Shown piece by piece: positions 40,214 through 48,677 of a DNA stretch of 64,000 nt (the first letter of the stretch is position 1; every line of letters starts with the position of its first letter). Source of the DNA: [Eubacterium] saphenum (lineage in GTDB: Bacteria; Bacillota; Clostridia; Oscillospirales; Ruminococcaceae); the NCBI GenBank assembly GCA_004555855.1, contig SFJQ01000001.1, positions 62,001-126,000 on the forward strand, written 5' to 3'. The position numbers and the translations under genes are program-made. The notes beneath the pieces were generated by a model that saw only the letters and a program-made list of their open reading frames with translations, ran no database searches and had not been told where the DNA came from.

Positions 40214-40963
40214 TCAGCTTCCCTTGACATACCCGCCCAGCTTTGCTTTCAACGCGAGCGTTGCCTTGGAGTGAATCTGGCAAACGCGCCCTTCGGAAAC
40301 GCCGAGCGCCTTTGCTATATCGGAATATTTGAGATTTTTGTAATAGTAGAGCGTGATGACCTGCCGTTCCTTTTCGCCAAGCTCGTTCACGGCGTCCGCG
40401 ACAACCTTTCGCATTTCGCTGTGCAGAAGCTCTCGGTCAAGACCGCTGTCCTTGATGGACGGCTCGTCGATGTTGTCCTCGTACAAGAGTTCCTCGAACG
40501 AGAGCGTGATTGTGCAGGAACACTCCGCCATCATTTTGAGCATTTTTTCCTCGTCCATACCCATTTTTTCGGCAAGTTCGGAATTTGTGGGCGCTCTCCC
40601 ATTTAAATTATACAACATAGAATTGGCTTTGTCAAGAGCCTTGGCAAATTTCCTCACGTTTCGCGGAATCCAGTCCTGCTTTCTGAGAAAATCGATGATA
40701 GCGCCGCGGATTTTTATGCTCGCGTAGGTTTCAAATTTCGCGCCGCGGTCGGGGGAATAGCTCTCGATTGCGTCCATCAGCGCGATTACGCCCTCGTTCA
40801 CCACGTCCTCGACGTCGCCGAATTTCACATACATATTCCTCATCGACAGGGCAACCGTCCGCACCAAGCCCATATTCTGCAAGACGATTTCGTTTCGCAG
40901 GGCGATGTCGCGGTTTTGCTGATACAAAGCTACCCGTTCGGCATTATTATACGCTTCGGACAT
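40214..40963 (-). CDS. fliA: RNA polymerase sigma factor for flagellar genes, FliA/SigD type
   Basis: Sigma-28 family, 249 residues. Region 2 (GDVEDVVNEGVIALMDAIESYSP, then RGAKFETYASIKIRGAIIDFLR) recognises the -10; region 3 (RAPTNSELAEKMGMDEEKM); region 4 (ELGEKERQVITLYYYKNLKY then AKALGVSEGRVCQIHSKA) reads the -35. It directs late flagellar and chemotaxis transcription. GGGGGTGAT precedes the ATG. Directly downstream of flhA; the flhF and flhG genes that usually lie between them are absent. Confidence 0.95.
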   Translation of the reverse strand: MSEAYNNAERVALYQQNRDIALRNEIVLQNMGLVRTVALSMRNMYVKFGDVEDVVNEGVIALMDAIESYSPDRGAKFETYASIKIRGAIIDFLRKQDWIPRNVRKFAKALDKANSMLYNLNGRAPTNSELAEKMGMDEEKMLKMMAECSCTITLSFEELLYEDNIDEPSIKDSGLDRELLHSEMRKVVADAVNELGEKERQVITLYYYKNLKYSDIAKALGVSEGRVCQIHSKATLALKAKLGGYVKGS

Positions 40964-40995
40964 TTTGTATCACCCCCTGAATCGCTTTTTCGGAA

Positions 40996-43086
40996 TTAAA
41001 CTCTCGCGGCAGTGCCGAGCGAGATATTTCCGATTGCCTGAATTTGCGCGGACGCGTCGATTTCGCTGTACGACAATACCGTGATGTTCTGGATAAACTG
41101 CTCGGTGAGCTTTTTGAAGTAAATTCTCACAACGGGCGAAGTCAGAATTATTACAGTCGGTATAACGTCCTTGATTTTGTCGATTTCCTCGTTTGTTGCC
41201 GCAACAATGCTCTGGATAACGTCCGGCGGCATCGCGAGATAGCTTCCCTGGTCGTTTTTCTTGACCGAGCTTACAATCATATCCTCAATCTGCGTGTCAA
41301 GCGTGATTACGCGCAGGCTGTTCGCCTCGGCAAATCTGTGCGTAATCGTGCGCTTGAGCGACTGGCGGACGTACTCGGTCGCAATATCGATGTCCTTGAG
41401 AACGTTCGTGTGGTCGCCGAGAGTTTCGAGAATTGTTTCCATATCGCGTATCGGGATACCCTCTTTAAGCAGGTTTGCAAGCACCTTCTGAAGATATCCG
41501 ACAGATATAACTTTCGGTATAATATCGTCAACAACAATCGGGTTGGTTTTCTTGACGTTTTCAATCATCGTGTTGACGTCCTGACGCGAGAGCAGCTCGT
41601 GCGCGTAGCGCTTCATAATCTCGCTCCAGTGGGTTATCATAACGGAAACGGGGTCGATAAGCGTGTAGCCCGCCACGTCCGCCATAATTTTCTTGTCCTC
41701 GGAAATCCACTTCGCGGGCAGTCCGAACGCAGGCTCAACCGTGTCGATACCCTCGATTTGCGAGGTGACGTCGCCGCTGTCCAGCGCGAGATAGTGGTCA
41801 ACCAGAATTTCCCCGCGCGCAACCTCCTCGCCCTTAATCTTGATTATGTACATATTCGGGTTGATTTCGGGGTTGTCGGTCATTCGCACGGACGGGATAA
41901 CCATTCCCATATCCATCGCGAACTGTTTTCGGAAGATAACCACGCGGTCGATGAAGTTTCCGCCGCTCTTCTCGTCAACAAGTCTGAGCAGACTGTAACC
42001 GAACTCCATCTCAATCGGCTCGACATTCAGCAGCTTGAAAACGTTGTCGATATCGCGGTAGTAGTCGTTGTCGGTTTTCGGCTTTTCAAGCTCCTCCTGC
42101 TCGGCTTTCGCGCGCTGGGCAAGCTCGAGCTGAGCCATTTTTTTCTTGTTTCTGTCGAGGAAAATCGCGCCGACAATGAGCAAAACGCCCAGAACCAACA
42201 AAATCGGCGCGGGGAAGCCCGGAATAAGCATCATCACGATAACGACAATTCCCGCGATGAGAAGCACGAACGGCTGCGCGGTGAACTGGGATTTGATGTC
42301 GTTTATCAGGCTATCCTCGGAGGCGGCGCGGGTGACAATCATACCCGTTGCCACGGAAATCAGCAGCGACGGTATCTGTGAGCAAAGACCATCACCGACG
42401 GTTGCCAGAGAGTAGGTGTTCAAAATTGAGTTGAAATCGCCGCCGCCCTGAACCATACCGATGATAACGCCGCCGATAAGGTTGACGAGGGTGGTGATGA
42501 TGGACATAATCGCGTCGCCCTTGACGAATTTCGTAGCACCGTCCATTGAGCCGTAGAAATCCGCTTCGCGCTGAATGTTGCTGCGGCGCTTTTTCGCCTG
42601 CTCCTCGTTGATAAGACCGGAGTTCAAATCCGCGTCAATCGCCATCTGTTTTCCCGGCATAGCGTCCAAGGTAAATCGAGCCGCAACCTCCGATACACGC
42701 TCGGAGCCTTTGGTGATGACGATGAAGTTAACCAAAACGATTATGATGAAGATGAGGAAGCCGACAATCGCGTTTCCGCCCATAACGAAGTTACCGAACG
42801 CCTTGATAACCTCGCCCGCGTAGCCGCTTGTGAGGATACCGCGCGTTGTGGAGATGTTGAGCGATAGGCGCAGCACCGTTGTTATCAGCAAAACGGTCGG
42901 GAAAACCGAAAATTCCAGCGCTTCCTTGATGAACATCGTCATAACGAGGATTATCAGGGAGAGCGAAATGTTGAGCATTATCATAAAATCCAGCAGCCAC
43001 GAAGGAAGCGGGATAATAATTGCCAGCACTATAAAGATGATGAACAGCACCATAGAGTTGCTCAAAATCTTGCGTATCATACTCAA
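40996..43086 (-). CDS. flhA: Flagellar export gate protein FlhA
   Basis: Export apparatus membrane protein, 696 residues. About eight membrane segments fill the first 330 residues (LPSWLLDFMIMLNISLSLII, LRLSLNISTTRGILTSGYAG, GKQMAIDADLNSGLINEEQA); the rest is the cytoplasmic chaperone-docking platform. GGAGGTG lies 9 bases before a TTG at 43086; an ATG at 43080 is farther and also possible. Upstream gap to flhB holds a 97-base structured repeat. Confidence 0.95.
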   Translation of the reverse strand: MSMIRKILSNSMVLFIIFIVLAIIIPLPSWLLDFMIMLNISLSLIILVMTMFIKEALEFSVFPTVLLITTVLRLSLNISTTRGILTSGYAGEVIKAFGNFVMGGNAIVGFLIFIIIVLVNFIVITKGSERVSEVAARFTLDAMPGKQMAIDADLNSGLINEEQAKKRRSNIQREADFYGSMDGATKFVKGDAIMSIITTLVNLIGGVIIGMVQGGGDFNSILNTYSLATVGDGLCSQIPSLLISVATGMIVTRAASEDSLINDIKSQFTAQPFVLLIAGIVVIVMMLIPGFPAPILLVLGVLLIVGAIFLDRNKKKMAQLELAQRAKAEQEELEKPKTDNDYYRDIDNVFKLLNVEPIEMEFGYSLLRLVDEKSGGNFIDRVVIFRKQFAMDMGMVIPSVRMTDNPEINPNMYIIKIKGEEVARGEILVDHYLALDSGDVTSQIEGIDTVEPAFGLPAKWISEDKKIMADVAGYTLIDPVSVMITHWSEIMKRYAHELLSRQDVNTMIENVKKTNPIVVDDIIPKVISVGYLQKVLANLLKEGIPIRDMETILETLGDHTNVLKDIDIATEYVRQSLKRTITHRFAEANSLRVITLDTQIEDMIVSSVKKNDQGSYLAMPPDVIQSIVAATNEEIDKIKDVIPTVIILTSPVVRIYFKKLTEQFIQNITVLSYSEIDASAQIQAIGNISLGTAARV

Positions 43087-43130
43087 ATCTGCCGTTCACC
43101 TCCATAATCTTCTTTTTATTACTTTTTCTC

Positions 43131-43227
43131 GCCGACGATAAACCGCCATCTGCGTCGTCAACGACACATTCGGCAGGCACAAAGCCTAGCCGAAGTGTCG
43201 TTTCCTAGCATCTGACGATTTCTCGCC
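43131..43227 (+). repeat. Structured inverted repeat, copy 1 (flhB-flhA gap)
   Basis: 97 bases. Reverse complement of the segment at 44368-44462. Core hairpin: ACGACAC-A-TTCGGC-AGGC, loop ACAAA, then GCCT-A-GCCGAA-GTGTCGT, fully paired. Conserved flanks are CGATAAACCGCCATCTGCG on the left and CTAGCATCTGACGATTTC on the right. Confidence 0.88.
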
Positions 43228-43242
43228 GTCGTACCTTAATTT

Positions 43243-44307
43243 TTATGCGTGTAGAATTTTACCTTTTGCTTTGTACACAACGGTCAATACTTCCGCAACC
43301 GCGTCATAAAGCTCATACGGTATCTCCCGCCCCAAATCAACCTGCGCGTAAAGCGCACGGGCAAGCGGCGGGTTTTCGATGCACATAACATCGTGGTTTT
43401 CCGCGATATCGACAATCCGCATCGCGAGAAAATCCTTGCCCTTTGCGACAACCTGCGGCGCTCTGTTTTTGTCCTGGTCATAACGCAAAGCAACCGCGTA
43501 GTGAGTAGGGTTTCTTATAACAACGTCCGCACTCGGCACGTCCTGCATCATTCTGCGCTGCGCCATTTGCTGCTGGCGCTGTTTTATCTTGGACTTGACC
43601 TGCGGGTCGCCTTCCATCTGCTTGTACTCTTCCTTGACCTCCTGCTTGGACATCTTGAGTTTTTTCTCAAACTGCCACCACTGAAACAGGAAATCCGCCG
43701 CCGCGACAAACACCAGCATAATGCAAATCAGCATAACAAGGTCGTAAATCGACAGCGCCGCATACGCAAGCCCCTGCATAACTCCCGCGTCCATCAGCGC
43801 GAGAATTTTCGGCATTCGGGAAGTAATCTCGTTGTAAATCATCACGCCGACGACAATTACCTCGATAAGCCCCTTTAAAATGCCCACAATCGCCTGCAGT
43901 GAAAACATTTTTTTGATGCCCGCAAACGGGTTGAGCCGCGAGAATTTCGGCTTGAGCGCTTTCATCGAGAACAGACCTTTTGTCTGCGCGATTGTCGGCA
44001 AAACGCCGAGTATCATCGCCACAGCGCAAATCGGTCCGACAACGATGACGAAAAGCGTCATCATATCGACGACAAGCGGCATTATGTTATCGGGAGTGAC
44101 GGAGTAGGTTGCCGACTCCTCGTAGACGTTTTGGGTGTACGCCAGAATACTCTTCATAAAGAAGCCCGCCAGCAGCCGCACCGCCGAGAAAATTCCCAGC
44201 ACGGAAACCGCCGTGACAACCTCTTTCGACTGAAGAACATTGCCCTCTTTTCGTTGGTCGCGCCGCTTTTTCGGCGTGGCTTTTTCGGTTTTTTCTTCAC
44301 CCGCCAA
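43243..44307 (-). CDS. flhB: Flagellar export protein FlhB
   Basis: Export gate and substrate-specificity switch, 354 residues. Starts with the basic EEKTEKATPKKRRDQRKEGN; four membrane segments follow; the autocleavage motif NPTH is present in VIRNPTHYAVALRY. ENPPLARALYAQVDLG is the conserved post-cleavage segment. Start appears to be TTG at 44307 after GGTGAG. Flanked on both sides by inverted copies of a 95-base structured repeat. Confidence 0.94.
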   Translation of the reverse strand: MAGEEKTEKATPKKRRDQRKEGNVLQSKEVVTAVSVLGIFSAVRLLAGFFMKSILAYTQNVYEESATYSVTPDNIMPLVVDMMTLFVIVVGPICAVAMILGVLPTIAQTKGLFSMKALKPKFSRLNPFAGIKKMFSLQAIVGILKGLIEVIVVGVMIYNEITSRMPKILALMDAGVMQGLAYAALSIYDLVMLICIMLVFVAAADFLFQWWQFEKKLKMSKQEVKEEYKQMEGDPQVKSKIKQRQQQMAQRRMMQDVPSADVVIRNPTHYAVALRYDQDKNRAPQVVAKGKDFLAMRIVDIAENHDVMCIENPPLARALYAQVDLGREIPYELYDAVAEVLTVVYKAKGKILHA

Positions 44308-44367
44308 AAGTTCTCACCACCAAAAATTCATTCGGGCTAAAAATGCTTATAAAATCCTCACCAGACC

Positions 44368-44462
44368 GGCGAGAAATCGTCAGATGCTAGGAAACGTTGT
44401 TTCGGCTAGGCTTTGTGCCTGCCGAAATAACGTTGACGACGCAGATGGCGGTTTATCGTCGG
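44368..44462 (-). repeat. Structured inverted repeat, copy 2 (fliR-flhB gap)
   Basis: 95 bases, inverted relative to copy 1 and nearly identical outside the stem. Read on the reverse strand: ACGTT-AT-TTCGGC-AGGC, loop ACAAA, GCCT-A-GCCGAA-AC-AACGT. The outer stem differs from copy 1 on both sides yet still pairs. Confidence 0.88.
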
Positions 44463-44466
44463 TATG

Positions 44467-45243
44467 CTATACGAAGCCTTGTACAAGACCGTTCAGATTC
44501 TCGAACATAATCGCCGTTACCTCCTCCATAAACTCGGCGACAACGGGCGCGCTTGCCGCGAGAACGATAAACCCGACAAGCATTTTTATCTGAATATTCA
44601 GCACGAAAACGTGAATTGTCGGCACAGCTTTCATCAGCACGCCGATACAAAACTCCGCAATCAGCGAAGCCGCGATAATGGGCATCGCGAGCTTTAAGCC
44701 CAGCGTCAGCACCGTTTCAAAGTACTTCACCATTATGTACGCGATGTTTATATTAAAGCTGCCGAAGCCCATCGGAATGGACTCGTAGCTCACGCTGAAC
44801 AGCTCGATATAGCTTTTATGCGCGCCGACCGCGAAAAAGTACAGGATATACCAGTAGCTGTAATAGTTCGTTGAAAGACCGGCATTTCCGAAAGTCGGGT
44901 CATAGCTTTTCGCCATCGACAGACCGAGCTGCATATCGGTAACTTCGCCCGCCATTGAGAAAATCTGGAGCATCAGGTTGACGAAAAAACCGAGGACTGC
45001 TCCCACAAGCAGCTCCTTGCCCAAATCAAAAGCGAACGGGAAAAATCCGCTCGGGAGCTTGTACTCGAAGTTCCCCGCGGTTGTCATCACCAGCGCCATC
45101 GCCATCGAAGCGCCTGCCTTGACGACATTCGGCACACCGCGCCGCGCGAAAATCGGGTTGAACGTGAAAATGCCCGTCACGCGCGCCAGAACCATTATAA
45201 AAACTATGAAATTCGTTTGTATCGCGGTCCAGACCTCAGACAT
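44467..45243 (-). CDS. fliR: Flagellar export protein FliR
   Basis: Export gate membrane protein of 258 residues with five to six hydrophobic segments. NPIFARRGVPNVVKAGASMA and AGEVTDMQLGLSMAKSYDP are the conserved FliR loops. It sits after fliQ in the fliOPQR-flhBA order. GGGTGA precedes the ATG. Confidence 0.94.
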   Translation of the reverse strand: MSEVWTAIQTNFIVFIMVLARVTGIFTFNPIFARRGVPNVVKAGASMAMALVMTTAGNFEYKLPSGFFPFAFDLGKELLVGAVLGFFVNLMLQIFSMAGEVTDMQLGLSMAKSYDPTFGNAGLSTNYYSYWYILYFFAVGAHKSYIELFSVSYESIPMGFGSFNINIAYIMVKYFETVLTLGLKLAMPIIAASLIAEFCIGVLMKAVPTIHVFVLNIQIKMLVGFIVLAASAPVVAEFMEEVTAIMFENLNGLVQGFV

Positions 45244-45280
45244 TTCCTATTCACCCGCATAGTTAGTTAACGTAATTACT

Positions 45281-45553
45281 TTAAGTTATCGGCAGCCCCG
45301 CCATTTTGTCGAATATCATATTGACGAAATCGATGGTTTCGTTAATCATCCACGGCGCGAGGAAAAACAGCGTAAGTCCCACGGCAACCGCCTTCGGTGC
45401 AAACGAAATTGTCTGCTCGTGAACCTGAGTCGCCGCCTGCAAAATCGCGATTACAAGACCGACAATCATCGCCACAATCAGCACCGGCAGCGCCAGCTTC
45501 AGCGCCAGCATTACCGCTGCCTGCAAAATCTCCATTACATCATCTTGCGTCAT
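45281..45553 (-). CDS. fliQ: Flagellar export protein FliQ
   Basis: Two-helix gate subunit of 90 residues: VMLALKLALPVLIVAMIVGL and VGLTLFFLAPWMINETIDF, joined by the conserved QAATQVHEQTISFAPK. Normal length. AGGAAG precedes the ATG. Confidence 0.94.
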   Translation of the reverse strand: MTQDDVMEILQAAVMLALKLALPVLIVAMIVGLVIAILQAATQVHEQTISFAPKAVAVGLTLFFLAPWMINETIDFVNMIFDKMAGLPIT

Positions 45554-45570
45554 AAATCCACTTCCTTACG

Positions 45571-46503
45571 CTACCAGTTGTAGCTTGAAACAAGGCTTCC
45601 AATCATCAGATTCCAGCCGTCCGCCAGCACGAAAACCAGTATCTTGAACGGCATCGAAATCATCGCCGGCGGCAGCATCATCATACCCATTGACATCAGC
45701 GTTGAACCGACAACGATGTCGATTATCAAAAACGGCAGGAATATCATAAATCCCATCTGGAACGCGCGTTTCAGCTCGCTGATGATGAACGACGGAATGA
45801 TTGTCGAAAGCGGAAGCTCGGTCTGCTTGTACTCATCGGTAAGCTCCGTGCCCTCGGGGATTTCGGTTTTCGAGAGCTTTATGAAGAACTCAAGGTCGTC
45901 GTTGGACGTCTGCTTGAGCATAAACCGTTTCAGCGGCACGCTTGCCGTTTCGAGCGCCTCCTCGGTAGTGATTTTCTCGTTGACGTAGGGCTGATAAGCC
46001 GTGTCGTTTATCTCGGAGAAAACGGGCGCCATTATGAAAATCGTGAGGAACAGCGCAATTCCCGTCAGCACCATATTCGGCGGGGTGTTCTGCGTCTGCA
46101 TAGCGCTTCGGAGAAATCCCAGCACGATGACAATTCGCATAAAGCAGGTCATCATAATCAGCAGCGACGGCGCGAGCGCAATCAGCGTGAGCAGGATAAT
46201 AATTTCAAGCGGCTGCGAAGCGTCAACGCCGATTACTTCCTGCAGCACCGATGAACCCGGCGTACCAACGCTTGTCGCCTCGCTGTCTGTGTAATCTCCG
46301 GGCTTTGCGGAAGAGCCGGACGTGTCCGAGGTGTTCGAGGTATCGCTTGTCACGGCGCTTGAATTTCCGCTCTCCGAAGAAGCCGCGTAAGCCGACAGCC
46401 CGCAGAACAGCGCTATCAGCACCGCCGACAGCAAAAATGACGCGAAAAATCTGAGGACAAGCCTTTTATCCGCATTAAATAAGCGTTTTATCAATTTCCT
46501 CAC
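45571..46503 (-). CDS. fliP: Flagellar export protein FliP with long N-terminal linker
   Basis: Export gate subunit of 310 residues against about 220-250 usual. An N-terminal hydrophobic signal-like segment (LRFFASFLLSAVLIALFCGL) is followed by a Ser/Thr/Gly-rich low-complexity linker of about 50 residues. The FliP core then starts (LEIIILLTLIALAPSLLIMM; NTPPNMVLTGIALFLTIFIM; FQMGFMIFLPFLIIDIVVGS). Start is a GTG overlapping the fliO stop. The core is complete. Confidence 0.93.
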   Translation of the reverse strand: MRKLIKRLFNADKRLVLRFFASFLLSAVLIALFCGLSAYAASSESGNSSAVTSDTSNTSDTSGSSAKPGDYTDSEATSVGTPGSSVLQEVIGVDASQPLEIIILLTLIALAPSLLIMMTCFMRIVIVLGFLRSAMQTQNTPPNMVLTGIALFLTIFIMAPVFSEINDTAYQPYVNEKITTEEALETASVPLKRFMLKQTSNDDLEFFIKLSKTEIPEGTELTDEYKQTELPLSTIIPSFIISELKRAFQMGFMIFLPFLIIDIVVGSTLMSMGMMMLPPAMISMPFKILVFVLADGWNLMIGSLVSSYNW

Positions 46504-46946
46504 TCCCGATTTCCGTTATTTTCGCTGTCGTTTTGGCTGGATTTTTCGTCAATTTTCACATTTTCAAGCGTGACTTTTGGTAGATTTTCACCATTGTCTT
46601 GTTTGGCGTTTTCAGCCTTCTTTTTGCCGAGAATTGACTTGAAGCTCTCGGTAATTGTCGGGAAATTCTGCCTGTCCGCGTGCTTTGCGACAAGCTCCTC
46701 CTCGGTTTCGTCAAGGTCGCAGATTTTCTCGGTGCTCTGGGACGTCACCCCGAGCAGCATACATTTCCCGCAGACGCTCACGATTAGAAGCATCTTGTCG
46801 GGACCGAGATTTACGCGCTCCAGCACCTTCAGATGCCGTGAATCCGTGAGCGTAACCCGCGCGTTGAACTTCTTCATAATCCAGAAAATCACGAAGACCA
46901 GCGCCAGAACGCCTATCAGCGCCATAATCATCTGAAAGTAATTCAT
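46500..46946 (-). CDS. fliO: Flagellar biosynthesis protein FliO/FliZ-like
   Basis: 148 residues. One membrane helix at about 4-24 (FQMIMALIGVLALVFVIFWI), then the FliO domain (LKVLERVNLGPDKMLLIVSV, LLGVTSQSTEKIC) and an acidic Asn/Gln/Lys-rich tail. It helps FliP insertion into the gate. ATG at 46946 follows AGAGG; a longer in-frame extension upstream is low-quality. Immediately before fliP. Confidence 0.85.
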   Translation of the reverse strand: MNYFQMIMALIGVLALVFVIFWIMKKFNARVTLTDSRHLKVLERVNLGPDKMLLIVSVCGKCMLLGVTSQSTEKICDLDETEEELVAKHADRQNFPTITESFKSILGKKKAENAKQDNGENLPKVTLENVKIDEKSSQNDSENNGNRE

Positions 46947-47086
46947 AGATAACCTCTGAAATTCCCAAAAATTTGCACTTTTTCCTGAATTTGCCTGAAA
47001 CTTCCCCTGAAAACCCCGTTTTTTTTGCCAACTATAAAACTGAAAAGAGGCGGGAGCAAGCCCCGCCTGATGAATATGTAGGGAAA

Positions 47087-47449
47087 TCAGCCGAGAACCT
47101 TTTTGACAGTCTGAAGAATTCTGTCCGCCTTGAAGGGCTTTACAATGAAGTCGAGCGCGCCGAGCTTGATTGCCTCGACAACCATCGCCTCCTGACCCAT
47201 CGCCGAGCACATAACAACCTTCGCCATCGGGTCGCCCGCCTTGATGTCCTTGAGCGCGTCGATACCCGTTTTGTTCGGCATGGTGATGTCCATAATAACC
47301 AAATCGGGTTTCTCGGACGCATATACATCGCAGGCAATCGCGCCGTCCGCCGCTTCGATTATGTTGGTATAACCGTTCTTGGTGAGGGTATCTTTGATGA
47401 GCATTCTCATAAATGCCGCGTCGTCTACAAGTAAAATCTTCTTGTCCAT
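47087..47449 (-). CDS. cheY: Chemotaxis response regulator CheY
   Basis: Single receiver domain of 120 residues. Acidic pocket DD (LLVDDAAFMR), phospho-acceptor Asp about 54 (LVIMDITMPNKTG), switch Ser/Thr in VVMCSAMGQ, and Lys in FIVKPFKADR. It binds the FliM/FliY switch. AGGAGA precedes the ATG. Position between fliY and fliO is the Firmicutes order. Confidence 0.95.
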   Translation of the reverse strand: MDKKILLVDDAAFMRMLIKDTLTKNGYTNIIEAADGAIACDVYASEKPDLVIMDITMPNKTGIDALKDIKAGDPMAKVVMCSAMGQEAMVVEAIKLGALDFIVKPFKADRILQTVKKVLG

Positions 47450-47497
47450 TATCTTCTCTCCTTAAATAATTTCAGGGATAATTTAAACCGTTTTCGG

Positions 47498-48664
47498 TTA
47501 TTCTTTGCCAAGACTGTCCATAAACTTCGACTTGACGATTTCGGTAATTCTGACCGCGAAATTGTCGTCGATAACCACAACGTCGCCTCTCGCGATAAGG
47601 TTTCCGTTTACAACAACGTCAACGGGTGCGCCCGCTTGTCGCTCAAGCTCGATAATTGTACCCTGCGTAAACTCGAGGATATCCTTGACTTTACGCTTCG
47701 CCGAGCCGATTTCAACGCTTATTTCAAGCGGAACACCCATCAGCAGCTTCAGGTTATCCTTCTGGTCTGCGGGGATACCGAAGTCCATCGCGTCAAACTG
47801 GTGAAGCTGAGCGTTCTGAACGTTAACAGGCGGCACAGGCGGCGGATAAGCGCCATAAGCCGCATATTGATTGGGATATCCATAGCCCTGCTGCGGATAA
47901 CCCTGAGGCATCTGCCCGTACATCATGCTCGGGTCGGGCATCGGCTGCTGTACACCCATCGGTGCCTGAGGAGCGGGCTGCGGAGCCGCAGGTGCCGGTG
48001 AAGGCGCTGCTGCGGGAGCGGGAGCGCTTGCTGCGTCCTCCGAGCCGTCGTCCGAGGAGAATTTGTCCATCATCTTGCCCGAGAGCGTTTTTGCAAGCTC
48101 CAGCGAAAGCACGGACATAAATTCCGATTCCATAACGCCGTCAACCGTGAGCTTGAATGTTACCGCAACAACGGTCGAATCGAGCGGCATCTCGCACAAA
48201 TCGCCGAACTTTGTCTGTTCGATTATGTAAGGCGTCGGCACGGAGATGTCAACCTTAACTCCCAGCAAATCGGACAGCGCCGTTGCGGACGCGCCCATCA
48301 TCTGGTTCATAATCTCGCTTACCGCGGAGATATTCAGCTCATCGAACTCGAAATTCGGGTCGATAACAAGCGGATTTCCGAGGAGCTGGTTCAGGATAAG
48401 CTGAACGTCGTTTTGCTTGAGAACCATCATATTGAGGCCGGTTATGCCCTCAACGTAGACGATTTTTACGCAGATAGCAGGTTCGAGGTTGTCATAATTC
48501 AAATCCCCGACCTTAACTACCTTGACCTGCGGAGTGGTAATCCAAGTTTTCGCATTGAGCAGCTCGCTTACCGCCGTGGCCGCCGAGCCCATACTAATAT
48601 TGAGTATTTCGCCGACCGCGTCGATTTCATACGAGTTAAACTCGATGTTCTCGTCATTAGCCAT
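47498..48664 (-). CDS. fliY: Flagellar switch protein FliY (CheC-like phosphatase plus FliN domain)
   Basis: 388 residues. N-terminal CheC-like region with two phosphatase helices (VGEILNISMGSAATAVSELL and VSEIMNQMMGASATALSDLL) that would remove phosphate from CheY. A Pro/Ala/Gln/Tyr-rich linker of about 90 residues (around 215-300) joins it to the C-terminal FliN domain (LLMGVPLEISVEIGSAKRKV, VDVVVNGNLIARGDVVVIDD) that builds the C-ring. GAGGTAA lies before the ATG. Confidence 0.95.
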   Translation of the reverse strand: MANDENIEFNSYEIDAVGEILNISMGSAATAVSELLNAKTWITTPQVKVVKVGDLNYDNLEPAICVKIVYVEGITGLNMMVLKQNDVQLILNQLLGNPLVIDPNFEFDELNISAVSEIMNQMMGASATALSDLLGVKVDISVPTPYIIEQTKFGDLCEMPLDSTVVAVTFKLTVDGVMESEFMSVLSLELAKTLSGKMMDKFSSDDGSEDAASAPAPAAAPSPAPAAPQPAPQAPMGVQQPMPDPSMMYGQMPQGYPQQGYGYPNQYAAYGAYPPPVPPVNVQNAQLHQFDAMDFGIPADQKDNLKLLMGVPLEISVEIGSAKRKVKDILEFTQGTIIELERQAGAPVDVVVNGNLIARGDVVVIDDNFAVRITEIVKSKFMDSLGKE

Positions 48665-48677
48665 CAGTAGATTTACC

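Noticed and set aside
41044..42381. Long forward frame opposite flhA
   Set aside because: Antisense shadow of flhA, His/Asn/Arg/Val-rich, no recognisable motif or start signal.
43131..44462. c-di-GMP-I (GEMM) riboswitch in the flhB-flanking repeats, because of a GCACAAAGCC-like core next to flagellar genes
   Set aside because: The AAAGCC lies in a simple local hairpin loop; the second stem with its tetraloop receptor and the GGCAAACC segment of that class could not be placed, and one copy is antisense to the operon.
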